The translations under genes were made by a program, and so were the position numbers. From the IMG/VR virus record IMGVR_UViG_3300013004_004698, positions 1-29,235 of that record: 29,235 nt of DNA. The stretch is one strand, 5' to 3'. Under the pieces are notes generated by a model that saw only the letters and a list, made by a program, of their open reading frames with translations, did no database searches and was not told the DNA's origin. This DNA comes from a virus. This document shows, piece by piece, positions 1-6,221 of the stretch (the stretch's first letter is position 1; each line of letters starts with the position of its first letter).

Positions 1-1
1 A

Positions 2-667
2 ATCCCTGCTTCAGGAAATATTTCTGGCAAGGTAACTGCAACTCTTGATGTAGCAGATATTTTCGGCAACGCTGTTGCTGATACAGTAACTGTTACTACT
101 CTTGGTGGCGCAACTGCTGGAACTGTAACTGCTGATGCTCTTGTAACAGGTCGTTACACATCAGAGATTTCACTTCCTGCAACTGCTGGACCTATTTCTG
201 TTGGAGCATCTATTGCTGCACCAACATCTGTTCCAACAATTAAGTTGGCAACAACCTCAGTAATGTCAATCGTAACAGTTGCTGACCTTGCTGGAGCACT
301 TGCTGCTGCTAACGCTGCACTTGCTGCTGAAAAGGCTGGTCGTGCTGCTGATAAGGTAACTGCAGATGCTGCTCTTGCTGCTGCTGTAGCAAAGGCTGCC
401 TCTGATGCAGTTGCTGCTAAGGCTGCTGCTGATGCTGCTGCTATTACTGCTGCTGCAGAACTTGCTAAGGCTAAGGCTGATGCCGTAACTGCTAAGGTTG
501 CTGCAGACAAGGCTCTTGCTGATGCAACTGCTGCACATGCTACAGAACTTGCAAAGGTTAAGGCAGATAACGCTGCATCAATCGCTGCAATGAAGAAGGC
601 ATTCAATGATCTTGCCAAGAAGTGGAACGCAAAGAATCCAAAGGCAAAGGTTACACTTGTTAAGTAA
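2..667 (+). CDS. Ala-rich coiled-coil protein, C-terminal part (5'-truncated)
   Basis: The reading frame is open from the first bases of the window, so the gene begins upstream; about 221 residues are visible. The first ~85 residues are Thr/Val/Gly-rich and beta-like, as in surface or virion domains. They are followed by ~110 residues of Ala/Lys/Asp heptad-like sequence (AAxKAxAD-type), very probably a coiled coil, and a basic C-terminus (KKWNAKNPKAKVTLVK). Ala codons are almost all GCT or GCA, a narrow choice that suggests high expression. A terminator follows directly. It could be a virion fibre or tail-associated protein, or an imitation of a host surface-layer protein; the family is not recognised. 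The frame is certain, the function is not. Confidence 0.75.
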   Translation: MPASGNISGKVTATLDVADIFGNAVADTVTVTTLGGATAGTVTADALVTGRYTSEISLPATAGPISVGASIAAPTSVPTIKLATTSVMSIVTVADLAGALAAANAALAAEKAGRAADKVTADAALAAAVAKAASDAVAAKAAADAAAITAAAELAKAKADAVTAKVAADKALADATAAHATELAKVKADNAASIAAMKKAFNDLAKKWNAKNPKAKVTLVK

Positions 668-686
668 TTAACAAATTAAAAGATTT

Positions 687-716
687 GGGAGTGAGGAAAC
701 TGGCTCCCTTTTCTTT
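687..716 (+). terminator. Rho-independent terminator after the Ala-rich gene
   Basis: A GGGAG/CTCCC stem (687-691 with 704-708) is followed at once by a T-rich tract, TTTTCTTTTT. It lies 19 nt after the stop codon and before the next promoter, so it separates two transcription units. Confidence 0.7.
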
Positions 717-726
717 TTAAATAAAA

Positions 727-735
727 TGTTATAAT
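727..735 (+). promoter_or_regulatory. Extended -10 promoter (TGT-TATAAT)
   Basis: TGTTATAAT sits just after the terminator and about 16 nt before the Shine-Dalgarno GGAGG (751-755) of the next gene. No clear -35 is seen. The expected start site is near 742. Confidence 0.55.
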
Positions 736-763
736 AGGTTTATTATAACTGGAGGATGAAAGG

Positions 764-2407
764 ATAATTAAAAAATTAACAAGAATACTTACAGCAACTT
801 TACTGGCTTTCGGATTCAATCTTTTCATTCCAGAAAACGCTAATGCTACTTGTATAAACCACATTCAATCACAAACCATAGCAGCAGCATACGAAGGCGA
901 TGCAGAACCTACAGTCCATCATATGGATACATGTTCTGGAGATGACATAGGCTATCAAATACCAATCGCAACTACCGTGACTTTTGACGGGGTACAGTAT
1001 GAAAACATTTATGCAACAACTAACTCAGTAATTACATTTGGTCAACCTGATCCCACATACTGGGCATATCCTAATACACCATCTATCTCCCTATATTCAA
1101 TGGACTGGTTTCCAGGAGTAAGCAATACATCTGGTTTGGATATATATTATTCAGAGGGCGGGTTTCAATTAAATCTAAATATGGTTCCTTTTGGTAACTA
1201 TGGGGCACAACCAAGCACAGTAAATATATTAGTGGCTATTACTAATACTGGTAATTTAGCGGTGTCCTATAGTTATCAGGGTCCTGAATATCCAAATCTT
1301 AGAACAGGAGTAAGGTTACATAATGGTGACATTGTCTCTCTTGAGGCATGGGGAGCAACCCAAGTTTCTGCTTCTGAGCCAGTTCCTGTATTGCAGGCAG
1401 AGCCTATTCCAGAGCCTTCCCCTACTCCTACACAGGAACCATCCCCAGAACCCTCCCCAACGCCCACAGAAGCCCCTATAACGCCAGAAGAACAGCAAGA
1501 GCAAGTAGCAGAGGCAGTTCAATTGGCTGGAGAAATATCAGACCTTAATAATCTTATTGCTGCAATAAATGGTGAAGAAATAAATGAACCAGAAACAGAG
1601 CCTACAACTGAACCAGAGCCAGAGCCAAGTCCTGATTCTACAGAAGATCCAGATTTACCTGAACCTGATGTTGAAGTTGATCCAGAGATTATTACTCCAG
1701 AGGATCCAAGATTCCCTGATGATGAGCAAACTGAACCAGAAGATCCCACTCCTTCTCCAAGCCCTGATACCACAGATGGTGAAAGCGAAGAGACTGATCC
1801 AACTCCAGAGCCTTCAGAAGAGCCAACATCTCAGCCAGAGGAAACAGATCAAGGTCAAGAGCCTGAACCTGAGCAACCTGTTGAGGAAGAGCCTATAGTG
1901 CCAGCACCAGATAATAATGACACGGACGATAGTAATCCAATTTCAGCAGATGAACTTAATAAGTTAAATAAACTAATTGGACAAAACGATGCTAAGTTGG
2001 CTGCCGAATTATCAAACATGCTAACTGAATTATCCACAACAGAGGAAGAAGCAGTAGCAGAAAGTCTTGGAATTAAGGCAGAAGAAGTAGCAATAATTGC
2101 AGAAGCAATTAAAGACAATCCAGCAATAGCAGTGGCATTTGTAGAGTTTGCTGGTAGAGCAGAAGAAAACGCAGGTGCCCCAATGCCATATACATTAGCG
2201 GATGCTATTACTGAAGTACAAACAGAAGCATTTTTAGCAGACCCACTTGGAGTATTGACAGATATAGATTTTGAAAAATTATTAAGCCCAACAGAATGGG
2301 GTAAAGATATGACAGATGATCAGAGAGAAAAGGTTCAAGAGGTAGTCATTCCTGTTATTTTGGTAGGAAATATTGTTAGTTCAGTTATGTCACTAAGGAG
2401 GTTATAA
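764..2407 (+). CDS. Secreted Pro/Glu/Thr-rich protein with C-terminal hydrophobic segment; non-AUG start
   Basis: The first in-frame ATG is at 923, but the frame is open upstream and encodes an obvious signal peptide (IIKKLTRILTATLLAFGF, then PENANA). GGAGG at 751-755 is 8 nt from an ATA codon (764) and 11 nt from an ATT (767), so I place the start there (~547 aa). Alternatively one A is missing from the AAA run at 759-761, since ATG at 756 would then read straight into the signal peptide. The mature protein has a ~155-residue beta-rich globular domain with aromatic and Asn residues (possibly carbohydrate-binding), then ~180 residues of PEPSPTP/EPEP-type linker, a ~140-residue helical acidic domain and a short hydrophobic end (VIPVILVGNIVSSVMSLRRL). 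It precedes the lysis genes by 1 nt. A Pro/Thr/Ser-rich linker is a natural substrate for hydroxylation or glycosylation. Family unknown. Confidence 0.8.
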   Translation: MIKKLTRILTATLLAFGFNLFIPENANATCINHIQSQTIAAAYEGDAEPTVHHMDTCSGDDIGYQIPIATTVTFDGVQYENIYATTNSVITFGQPDPTYWAYPNTPSISLYSMDWFPGVSNTSGLDIYYSEGGFQLNLNMVPFGNYGAQPSTVNILVAITNTGNLAVSYSYQGPEYPNLRTGVRLHNGDIVSLEAWGATQVSASEPVPVLQAEPIPEPSPTPTQEPSPEPSPTPTEAPITPEEQQEQVAEAVQLAGEISDLNNLIAAINGEEINEPETEPTTEPEPEPSPDSTEDPDLPEPDVEVDPEIITPEDPRFPDDEQTEPEDPTPSPSPDTTDGESEETDPTPEPSEEPTSQPEETDQGQEPEPEQPVEEEPIVPAPDNNDTDDSNPISADELNKLNKLIGQNDAKLAAELSNMLTELSTTEEEAVAESLGIKAEEVAIIAEAIKDNPAIAVAFVEFAGRAEENAGAPMPYTLADAITEVQTEAFLADPLGVLTDIDFEKLLSPTEWGKDMTDDQREKVQEVVIPVILVGNIVSSVMSLRRL

Positions 2408-2408
2408 T

Positions 2409-2618
2409 ATGAACATGATTAAGAAGATAGTTAAAGGACTGTTTAGGTGGTTTAAGGCTGCTGTTATTGAGAGCATAGCCCAGATATTTACCATCCTTGG
2501 CTTCTTTATTGCTTGGCTTACCCTTACAGGTACCGCCCAGCAGGTAGTGGGGGTAGCCACATTAATATCAATAGCCCTATGGCTTATTACCATTCCGCTT
2601 CGTGAAGAAAAAGAATAG
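2409..2618 (+). CDS. Small two-TM membrane protein, holin candidate
   Basis: A 69-residue protein with a basic N-terminus (MNMIKKIVKGLFRWFK), two hydrophobic segments (about residues 24-41 and 46-63) and a charged tail (PLREEKE). This is the layout of class II holins, which make membrane lesions that let the endolysin reach the wall. It starts 1 nt after the preceding stop and lies 670 nt upstream of a CHAP endolysin. The ATG at 2409 has upstream AAGGAGG (2395-2401). Another membrane protein lies at 2843, so which is the holin, or whether both act together, cannot be decided here. Confidence 0.6.
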   Translation: MNMIKKIVKGLFRWFKAAVIESIAQIFTILGFFIAWLTLTGTAQQVVGVATLISIALWLITIPLREEKE

Positions 2619-2624
2619 TATAAT
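2619..2624 (+). promoter_or_regulatory. -10 box (TATAAT) for a leaderless start
   Basis: TATAAT begins right after the preceding stop codon and is followed by GTCAAT and then ATG at 2631, a 6-nt spacing that predicts transcription from the start codon. The same 12-base string recurs at 25313-25324. Confidence 0.5.
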
Positions 2625-2630
2625 GTCAAT

Positions 2631-2843
2631 ATGAAGATTCGTCATATTTTATTATCGTGTATACTTATATTAGGCCTTTCTGGCTGCGGGTATGACGGTC
2701 ATTATCGCTACCCTTGCCAGGACCCAGCCAACTGGGATAAGGCAGAATGCAATGTTCCAATATGTGAAACTACTGGAACATGTACAAGGGATATAATTGG
2801 AAAAGATACTTGGGATGAGTATCAGAAAACGAAAGGTAAGTAA
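2631..2843 (+). CDS. Small phage lipoprotein
   Basis: A 70-residue protein with a lipoprotein signal peptide: a basic start, a hydrophobic core and the lipobox LSGC, giving a predicted lipid-anchored Cys19. The mature part carries five more Cys (PCQDP, AECNVPICETTGTCTRD), probably disulfide-bonded outside the membrane. It overlaps the next start by 1 nt (TAATG). No Shine-Dalgarno is evident; the -10 box 6 nt upstream suggests a leaderless message. Phage lipoproteins are often superinfection-exclusion factors acting on DNA entry; a lysis role is the alternative. Neither is shown by sequence alone. Confidence 0.75.
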   Translation: MKIRHILLSCILILGLSGCGYDGHYRYPCQDPANWDKAECNVPICETTGTCTRDIIGKDTWDEYQKTKGK

Positions 2844-3286
2844 TGTCTAAGCAACGATTAACGCCACAGGATCTTGATGCACGACTAAAGTTTATTCTTG
2901 GTTGTACACTTGGAGCAATCCTTCTTTTTACAGCATTAGGAATTTTATATGCTCTTATATTTGTAACACAGCCTATCGGAGCACAGTCAGAAAATGACAA
3001 GATGTTCTTTAATGTTTTGGGATCAGTTGCAACATTTATTACAGGAACACTTGCTGGTTTATTAATTGGTCAATCAGGTGCTAAAGATGTTATGGCAGCA
3101 CAGGTTGCAAATAAAGAGGTAGATGCTAAAAATACTCAAGCAGATAAAAAGTTAGAATCTGAAATTAGAATGGCTGAAGATAAACTTGACGCAGAACTTG
3201 ACGAAGTAAGAGCAAGACTTGCAAAGAAACCAGATGGCGCTATGCCAGAAGAACAACCAATAGATACTAATTGGGACAAGGAGTAA
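2843..3286 (+). CDS. Two-TM protein with coiled-coil tail, lysis cluster
   Basis: 147 residues. Two strongly hydrophobic segments (about 16-41 and 54-78, the second ending GTLAGLLIGQSGA) are followed by a charged helical tail (about 80-127, rich in Lys/Glu/Ala) likely to be a coiled coil, then an acidic end. The start overlaps the lipoprotein stop by 1 nt and the stop is 2 nt before the endolysin ATG, so it is translated with them. It may be a holin, or a membrane scaffold cooperating with the product of 2409-2618. No family is recognised with certainty. Confidence 0.7.
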   Translation: MSKQRLTPQDLDARLKFILGCTLGAILLFTALGILYALIFVTQPIGAQSENDKMFFNVLGSVATFITGTLAGLLIGQSGAKDVMAAQVANKEVDAKNTQADKKLESEIRMAEDKLDAELDEVRARLAKKPDGAMPEEQPIDTNWDKE

Positions 3287-3288
3287 TC

Positions 3289-3882
3289 ATGGCAGAGATG
3301 GGAACACCAGAAAAACTTATTGAAGTTGCTGAAGGCGAACTTGGCACTATAGAAGGTCCAAAAGATAACGAAACCAAATATGGCAAGTTCATGAAAGCAA
3401 ACTTCCAACCATGGTGCGGAAGTTTCGTAAATTGGTGTGCGTCGGAAAGTGGCGTAAAGATTCCTAACACTGTTTATACTCCAGGCGGAGCAGCAGCATT
3501 TAAGAAGGCTGGCGCATGGATTGATGGAGACATCGCAGATCCAGAACCAGGAGATATAGTTTATTTTGATTTCCCCTCAGACGGTGTCGATAGAATCTCA
3601 CATGTTGGTATTGTTGTTGAAGACAATGGAGATGGAACTGTTTGGTGTATTGAAGGAAACACATCTTCAAATAAAAAAGGAAGCCAAAGAAATGGTGGAG
3701 AAGTTTGCAAGCAACTCCGTGCATTTAAGAAAAATAAAAAGAATGTAATGATTTCAATCGTCGGCTTTGGTCGTCCTAAGTTTGGCGGTAATGGAGCAGC
3801 AAAATCTACTACAAAATCTGAGCCTAATAAGACTGTTAAGAAGTCTAAAACATGCTCAGAATGTGGACAAACAATCAAGTAA
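3289..3882 (+). CDS. CHAP-domain endolysin
   Basis: 197 residues. The CHAP cysteine peptidase/amidase fold is shown by PWCGSFVNW (catalytic Cys43), SHVGIV (His105) and IEGN (Glu122/Asn124), with the usual PGDIVYF strand between. Such enzymes cut peptidoglycan stem peptides or cross-bridges during lysis. The C-terminal ~40 residues are Lys-rich with a CSECG pair that could be a small wall-binding or zinc motif. A longer frame opens at 3271 from TTG, but ATG 3289 is preceded by AAGGAG at ideal spacing and clears the upstream stop. There is no signal peptide, so release depends on a holin. Confidence 0.88.
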   Translation: MAEMGTPEKLIEVAEGELGTIEGPKDNETKYGKFMKANFQPWCGSFVNWCASESGVKIPNTVYTPGGAAAFKKAGAWIDGDIADPEPGDIVYFDFPSDGVDRISHVGIVVEDNGDGTVWCIEGNTSSNKKGSQRNGGEVCKQLRAFKKNKKNVMISIVGFGRPKFGGNGAAKSTTKSEPNKTVKKSKTCSECGQTIK

Positions 3883-3911
3883 TTGACACATTTTTAGTTC
3901 AATGCTATACT
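3883..3911 (+). promoter_or_regulatory. Strong sigma-70-type promoter
   Basis: TTGACA (3883-3888), a 17-nt spacer and TATACT (3906-3911), with TG one base upstream of the -10. It sits directly after the endolysin stop and about 26 nt before the ATG of the Ntn-hydrolase gene. It is one of the two best consensus promoters in the window, with 4443-4471. Confidence 0.8.
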
Positions 3912-3937
3912 AAATAGTAAATATAGGAAGGCATATT

Positions 3938-4462
3938 ATGACTTGTATTGCTGTTGTACGTCACGAAGATAAAGTCTACATGGCTGGAGATCGTGGAGCC
4001 TCAGATGATGGAACTATTTTAGCGCTTGATGCACCAAAGGTATGGAAAATTGGTCCGTACTTAATTGGATATGCGGGGTCTATGGATGGGGAAAGAATTC
4101 GTTATAACTTTAAGCCAAGTGCCCCTAATATTAAAGATACAGATAAATTTATGCAGACAAAATTTATCAAAGAACTTCGTGAATTTTACAACGAGTTCTG
4201 GGTTGACACATCAAAAGATGGAGACCTTGGTTTAATTATTGTTGTTCGTGGAGAAATATATGAACACAGTTCTGGAGATATGTCTTTATCTAAATATACG
4301 CTGCCATATCTTGCTATGGGTTCAGGAGCAGAGTACGCATACGGTGTTTTATATGCAACAGATAAACAAAAAAATGCAAGAAACCGTGTGCATTCTGCAG
4401 TAAGCGCAGCAATAAAATTTTCTCCATCGTGTATGGGGCCTATTGACATCGTAAGCATTTAA
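3938..4462 (+). CDS. Proteasome beta-subunit/HslV-like Ntn hydrolase
   Basis: 174 residues. After Met removal the N-terminus is Thr (MTCIAVV). Counting it as Thr1, the GDRGAS motif supplies Asp17 and the PKVWKIG motif supplies Lys33, exactly the spacing of the catalytic Thr1-Asp17-Lys33 set of proteasome beta subunits and HslV. AMGSGAEYAYG matches the later GSG..YA motif. HslV is usually of similar length, so this is a complete single-domain subunit, without the long propeptide of host beta subunits. It has its own consensus promoter and a Shine-Dalgarno (AGGAAGG) before ATG 3938. It could degrade proteins, process a phage protein, or interfere with the host actinobacterial proteasome; no ATPase partner is in the window. 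Confidence 0.75.
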   Translation: MTCIAVVRHEDKVYMAGDRGASDDGTILALDAPKVWKIGPYLIGYAGSMDGERIRYNFKPSAPNIKDTDKFMQTKFIKELREFYNEFWVDTSKDGDLGLIIVVRGEIYEHSSGDMSLSKYTLPYLAMGSGAEYAYGVLYATDKQKNARNRVHSAVSAAIKFSPSCMGPIDIVSI

Positions 4463-4471
4463 GGATATACT
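4443..4471 (+). promoter_or_regulatory. Consensus promoter overlapping the end of the Ntn-hydrolase gene, leaderless start
   Basis: TTGACA (4443-4448), 17 nt, TATACT (4466-4471), then 6 nt to ATG 4478. The predicted start site falls on the start codon. Confidence 0.7.
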
Positions 4472-4477
4472 AGAGGT

Positions 4478-4681
4478 ATGAATCATATGGGTATGGAAGA
4501 TCTTTCTCCAGAGGAGCAAGAGTTTGGTATCTGGTTACAGAACGGTATCGAAAGAGGCTGGATCAGTGACCCTTATTGTCACACACATGATGGTGGCTAT
4601 CAGTATATGAGTCAAGAAGAAGTAGAAGAGTGGGAAGCAGGAGGCGACCCATGCGAACACGTAATAAGAATATTCATCTAA
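4478..4681 (+). CDS. Small conserved-looking phage protein, unknown
   Basis: 67 acidic residues with two Cys and several His (GWISDPYCHTHDGGYQ, DPCEHVIRIF). The even codon use, the well-placed promoter 6 nt upstream and the lack of competing frames make it a real gene. A metal-binding role for the Cys/His residues is possible, but no family is recognised. A later start at Met4 or Met6 is possible, but the -10 spacing favours 4478. Confidence 0.7.
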   Translation: MNHMGMEDLSPEEQEFGIWLQNGIERGWISDPYCHTHDGGYQYMSQEEVEEWEAGGDPCEHVIRIFI

Positions 4682-4700
4682 CAGAAAGGCAACACAAAAA

Positions 4701-5483
4701 ATGAAAAAAATCGTACTATTGGTTATAGCAATTTTTGCTGCATTACTACCAACAACACAAGCACAAGCAAACAATAAAGCACTTGCAATTATAGACAGTT
4801 ACTTTGATTCAAGAGCACTTGTAGGAAATACTACATGTGTAACTCTTAGCAATGCTGTTTGTGCTGATGACATTAAGGTAATTCCTGCTCAACCTTCACA
4901 CGAAGTAAACCACGGTAATTCAATGGCTCTTGTTGCTAGAAAGCAGTCTCCAAATATCAATATTATTTTGGTAAGATCTGGAACTGTTGTAATCAATAAG
5001 AGAGATGCAAATAAAAGTTATGTAAATGCTATGACTGTTGATCAACTAAATCAAGCATTACTATTTGTAAAGAATAATGCATCAAAGTTTGCAGCAGTTT
5101 CATTGTCACGAGGTTCTGCCGATACTGGAAAATGTGCAACAACAAATAGAACTACGGATGCATCTATTAAGTCATTAATTTCTCAACTGAAATCAATGAA
5201 CATTCCAGTATTTATTTCTACTGGAAACAAGCCTAATAATCCTATTGAATATCCTGCATGCATTTCAGACTCAATGTCTGTTGCTGCTGGTATTGGTGGA
5301 ACTGTTTATAACAGTAACTACAACTCTACAGTTGACTATATTGGCTCAACACCAGTAAATGTATTTAGTTATAATTTAGGTACATTTTTAGTGCCACAAA
5401 CTACATCTTCTGCTACAGCAGCAGTCGCATCACATTATGTAAATGGCACATCATTGTCTGGAATTGTTAATTTAATTCCATAA
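4701..5483 (+). CDS. Secreted subtilase-like (S8-type) protein
   Basis: 260 residues with a clear signal peptide (MKKIVLLVIAIFAALLP, likely cleaved after TTQAQA). The order of motifs follows subtilisins: IIDSYFD (Asp32), NHGNSMALVA (His71), FISTGNKPNNP (oxyanion Asn176, as in GN.G) and PQTTSSATAAVA (Ser236, in place of GTSMAAP). The triad residues are present but the flanks are degenerate, and at about 237 mature residues it is shorter than most subtilases, so either a divergent active protease or an inactive relative is possible. It has its own Shine-Dalgarno (AAAGG) and is followed by tRNA genes. A phage exporting a protease from an intact cell could alter host surface proteins or other phage receptors. 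Confidence 0.7.
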   Translation: MKKIVLLVIAIFAALLPTTQAQANNKALAIIDSYFDSRALVGNTTCVTLSNAVCADDIKVIPAQPSHEVNHGNSMALVARKQSPNINIILVRSGTVVINKRDANKSYVNAMTVDQLNQALLFVKNNASKFAAVSLSRGSADTGKCATTNRTTDASIKSLISQLKSMNIPVFISTGNKPNNPIEYPACISDSMSVAAGIGGTVYNSNYNSTVDYIGSTPVNVFSYNLGTFLVPQTTSSATAAVASHYVNGTSLSGIVNLIP

Positions 5484-5490
5484 AAGGTTT

Positions 5491-5566
5491 TGGTCTGTAG
5501 TTCAGTTGGTAGAACACTCGACTGTTAATCGAGATGTCGCAGGATCGAGACCTGCCAGACCAGCCA
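5491..5566 (+). tRNA. tRNA-Asn (GTT)
   Basis: A full cloverleaf: acceptor TGGTCTG/CAGACCA, anticodon stem CTCGA/TCGAG around CTGTTAA (anticodon GTT at 5524-5526), and a T arm with a normal-length loop. The 3' CCA is encoded (5564-5566), unlike the other tRNAs here. Confidence 0.93.
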
Positions 5567-5567
5567 A

Positions 5568-5641
5568 GGTCCGTTAGAATAGTTGGTTAGTTCGCTACCC
5601 TGTCACGGTAGAGGTCACGGGTTCAAGTCCCGTACGGATCG
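5568..5641 (+). tRNA. tRNA-Asp (GTC)
   Basis: Starts 1 nt after the tRNA-Asn CCA. Acceptor GGTCCGT/ACGGATC with one G-T pair, anticodon stem CTACC/GGTAG around CTGTCAC (anticodon GTC at 5602-5604), T loop TTCAAGT. No encoded CCA. Confidence 0.93.
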
Positions 5642-5682
5642 CTCACCAAATAGGTGAATTACAATCTAGGAGGGAATTCAAA

Positions 5683-6051
5683 TTGAATCCTAAAATTACG
5701 CTAATAGGACGTATCGGACAAGATCCAGAACCAATTGGATCTGGAATTAGATTCCGTATGGCCACAAATGATAGAATCAAAAATGCTGAGGGTGAATGGG
5801 AAGACAGAGACACTTCTTGGTTTACAGTTAAAGCATGGAAAACTCTTGCAGAGCAATCAAAGGGTATGCTTAAAAAGGGACAAGAAGTAATTGTTGTTGG
5901 AGTTATGCGTGAAGAAAATTGGACGGATAATAATGGCAGTAAGAGAACTTCATTCGAGGTGGTAGCAGAATCTGTTGGAATTACTACAAAAACTCTTAAT
6001 AAGGGCTTAGTATCTTCAACTACTGAACCAGATCCTTGGACAAGTAACTAG
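5683..6051 (+). CDS. ssb: Single-stranded DNA-binding protein
   Basis: 122 residues with the SSB OB-fold signature: ITLIGRIGQDPE, RFRMATNDR, DTSWFTVKAWKTLAEQ, LKKGQEVIVVGVMREENW. It coats ssDNA in replication and repair. The C-terminus (TEPDPWTSN) is short and acidic-aromatic but lacks the DDDIPF-like tip that recruits host partners. The start is TTG at 5683, supported by AGGAGG nine bases upstream; no ATG is suitably placed. It lies between two tRNA pairs, so it may come from a transcript processed at the tRNAs. Confidence 0.9.
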   Translation: MNPKITLIGRIGQDPEPIGSGIRFRMATNDRIKNAEGEWEDRDTSWFTVKAWKTLAEQSKGMLKKGQEVIVVGVMREENWTDNNGSKRTSFEVVAESVGITTKTLNKGLVSSTTEPDPWTSN

Positions 6052-6058
6052 CAGTATT

Positions 6059-6130
6059 GCCACTATCGTCTATCGGTTAGGACATCGCCCTTTCACGGCG
6101 GAAAGACGGGTTCGATTCCCGTTAGTGGTA
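6059..6130 (+). tRNA. tRNA-Glu (TTC)
   Basis: Acceptor GCCACTA/TAGTGGT (terminal G-T), anticodon stem TCGCC/GGCGG around CTTTCAC (anticodon TTC at 6092-6094), T arm ACGGG-TTCGATT-CCCGT. No encoded CCA. Confidence 0.93.
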
Positions 6131-6131
6131 C

Positions 6132-6203
6132 GCCTCCTTAACTCAGTGGTAGAGTACCCGCCTTGTAAGCGGGTTGTCGTAGGTTCAAATCCTACAGGAG
6201 GCT
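6132..6203 (+). tRNA. tRNA-Thr (TGT)
   Basis: Acceptor GCCTCCT/AGGAGGC, D arm ACTCAGTGGTAGAGT, anticodon stem CCCGC/GCGGG around CTTGTAA (anticodon TGT at 6164-6166), T arm GTAGG-TTCAAAT-CCTAC. One nt separates it from tRNA-Glu. No encoded CCA. Confidence 0.94.
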
Positions 6204-6207
6204 CTGG

Positions 6208-6213
6208 TACAAT
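6208..6213 (+). promoter_or_regulatory. -10 box (TACAAT) for the carbamoyltransferase gene
   Basis: TACAAT lies 4 nt after tRNA-Thr and 8 nt before ATG 6222. TTCAAA inside the tRNA T arm (6184-6189) could serve as a weak -35 at 18 nt. No Shine-Dalgarno is visible, so a leaderless message is likely. TACAAT with 8-nt spacing recurs at 18454 and 28191. Confidence 0.4.
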
Positions 6214-6221
6214 TAACTGAT

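Noticed and set aside
154-618. Long minus-strand open frames over the Ala-rich repeat (154-618 and 266-538)
   Set aside because: They are reverse-strand shadows of low-complexity GCT/GCA-rich coding sequence. The plus-strand frame is open from the window start to 667 and ends at a terminator.
923-925. ATG 923 as the start of the Pro-rich secreted protein
   Set aside because: The frame continues upstream without a stop and encodes a clean signal peptide with a ribosome site at 751-755; 923 has no ribosome site.
1276-2118. Several open frames on both strands inside the Pro/Glu/Thr-rich linker
   Set aside because: Repetitive, stop-poor sequence gives long chance frames; their products are Ser/Gly- or Gln/Leu-rich nonsense and none has a ribosome site.
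5491-6203. Pseudogene or repeat array in the tRNA stretch
   Set aside because: The repeated motifs (GGTTC...) are T arms of four separate tRNA genes, interrupted by the SSB gene.
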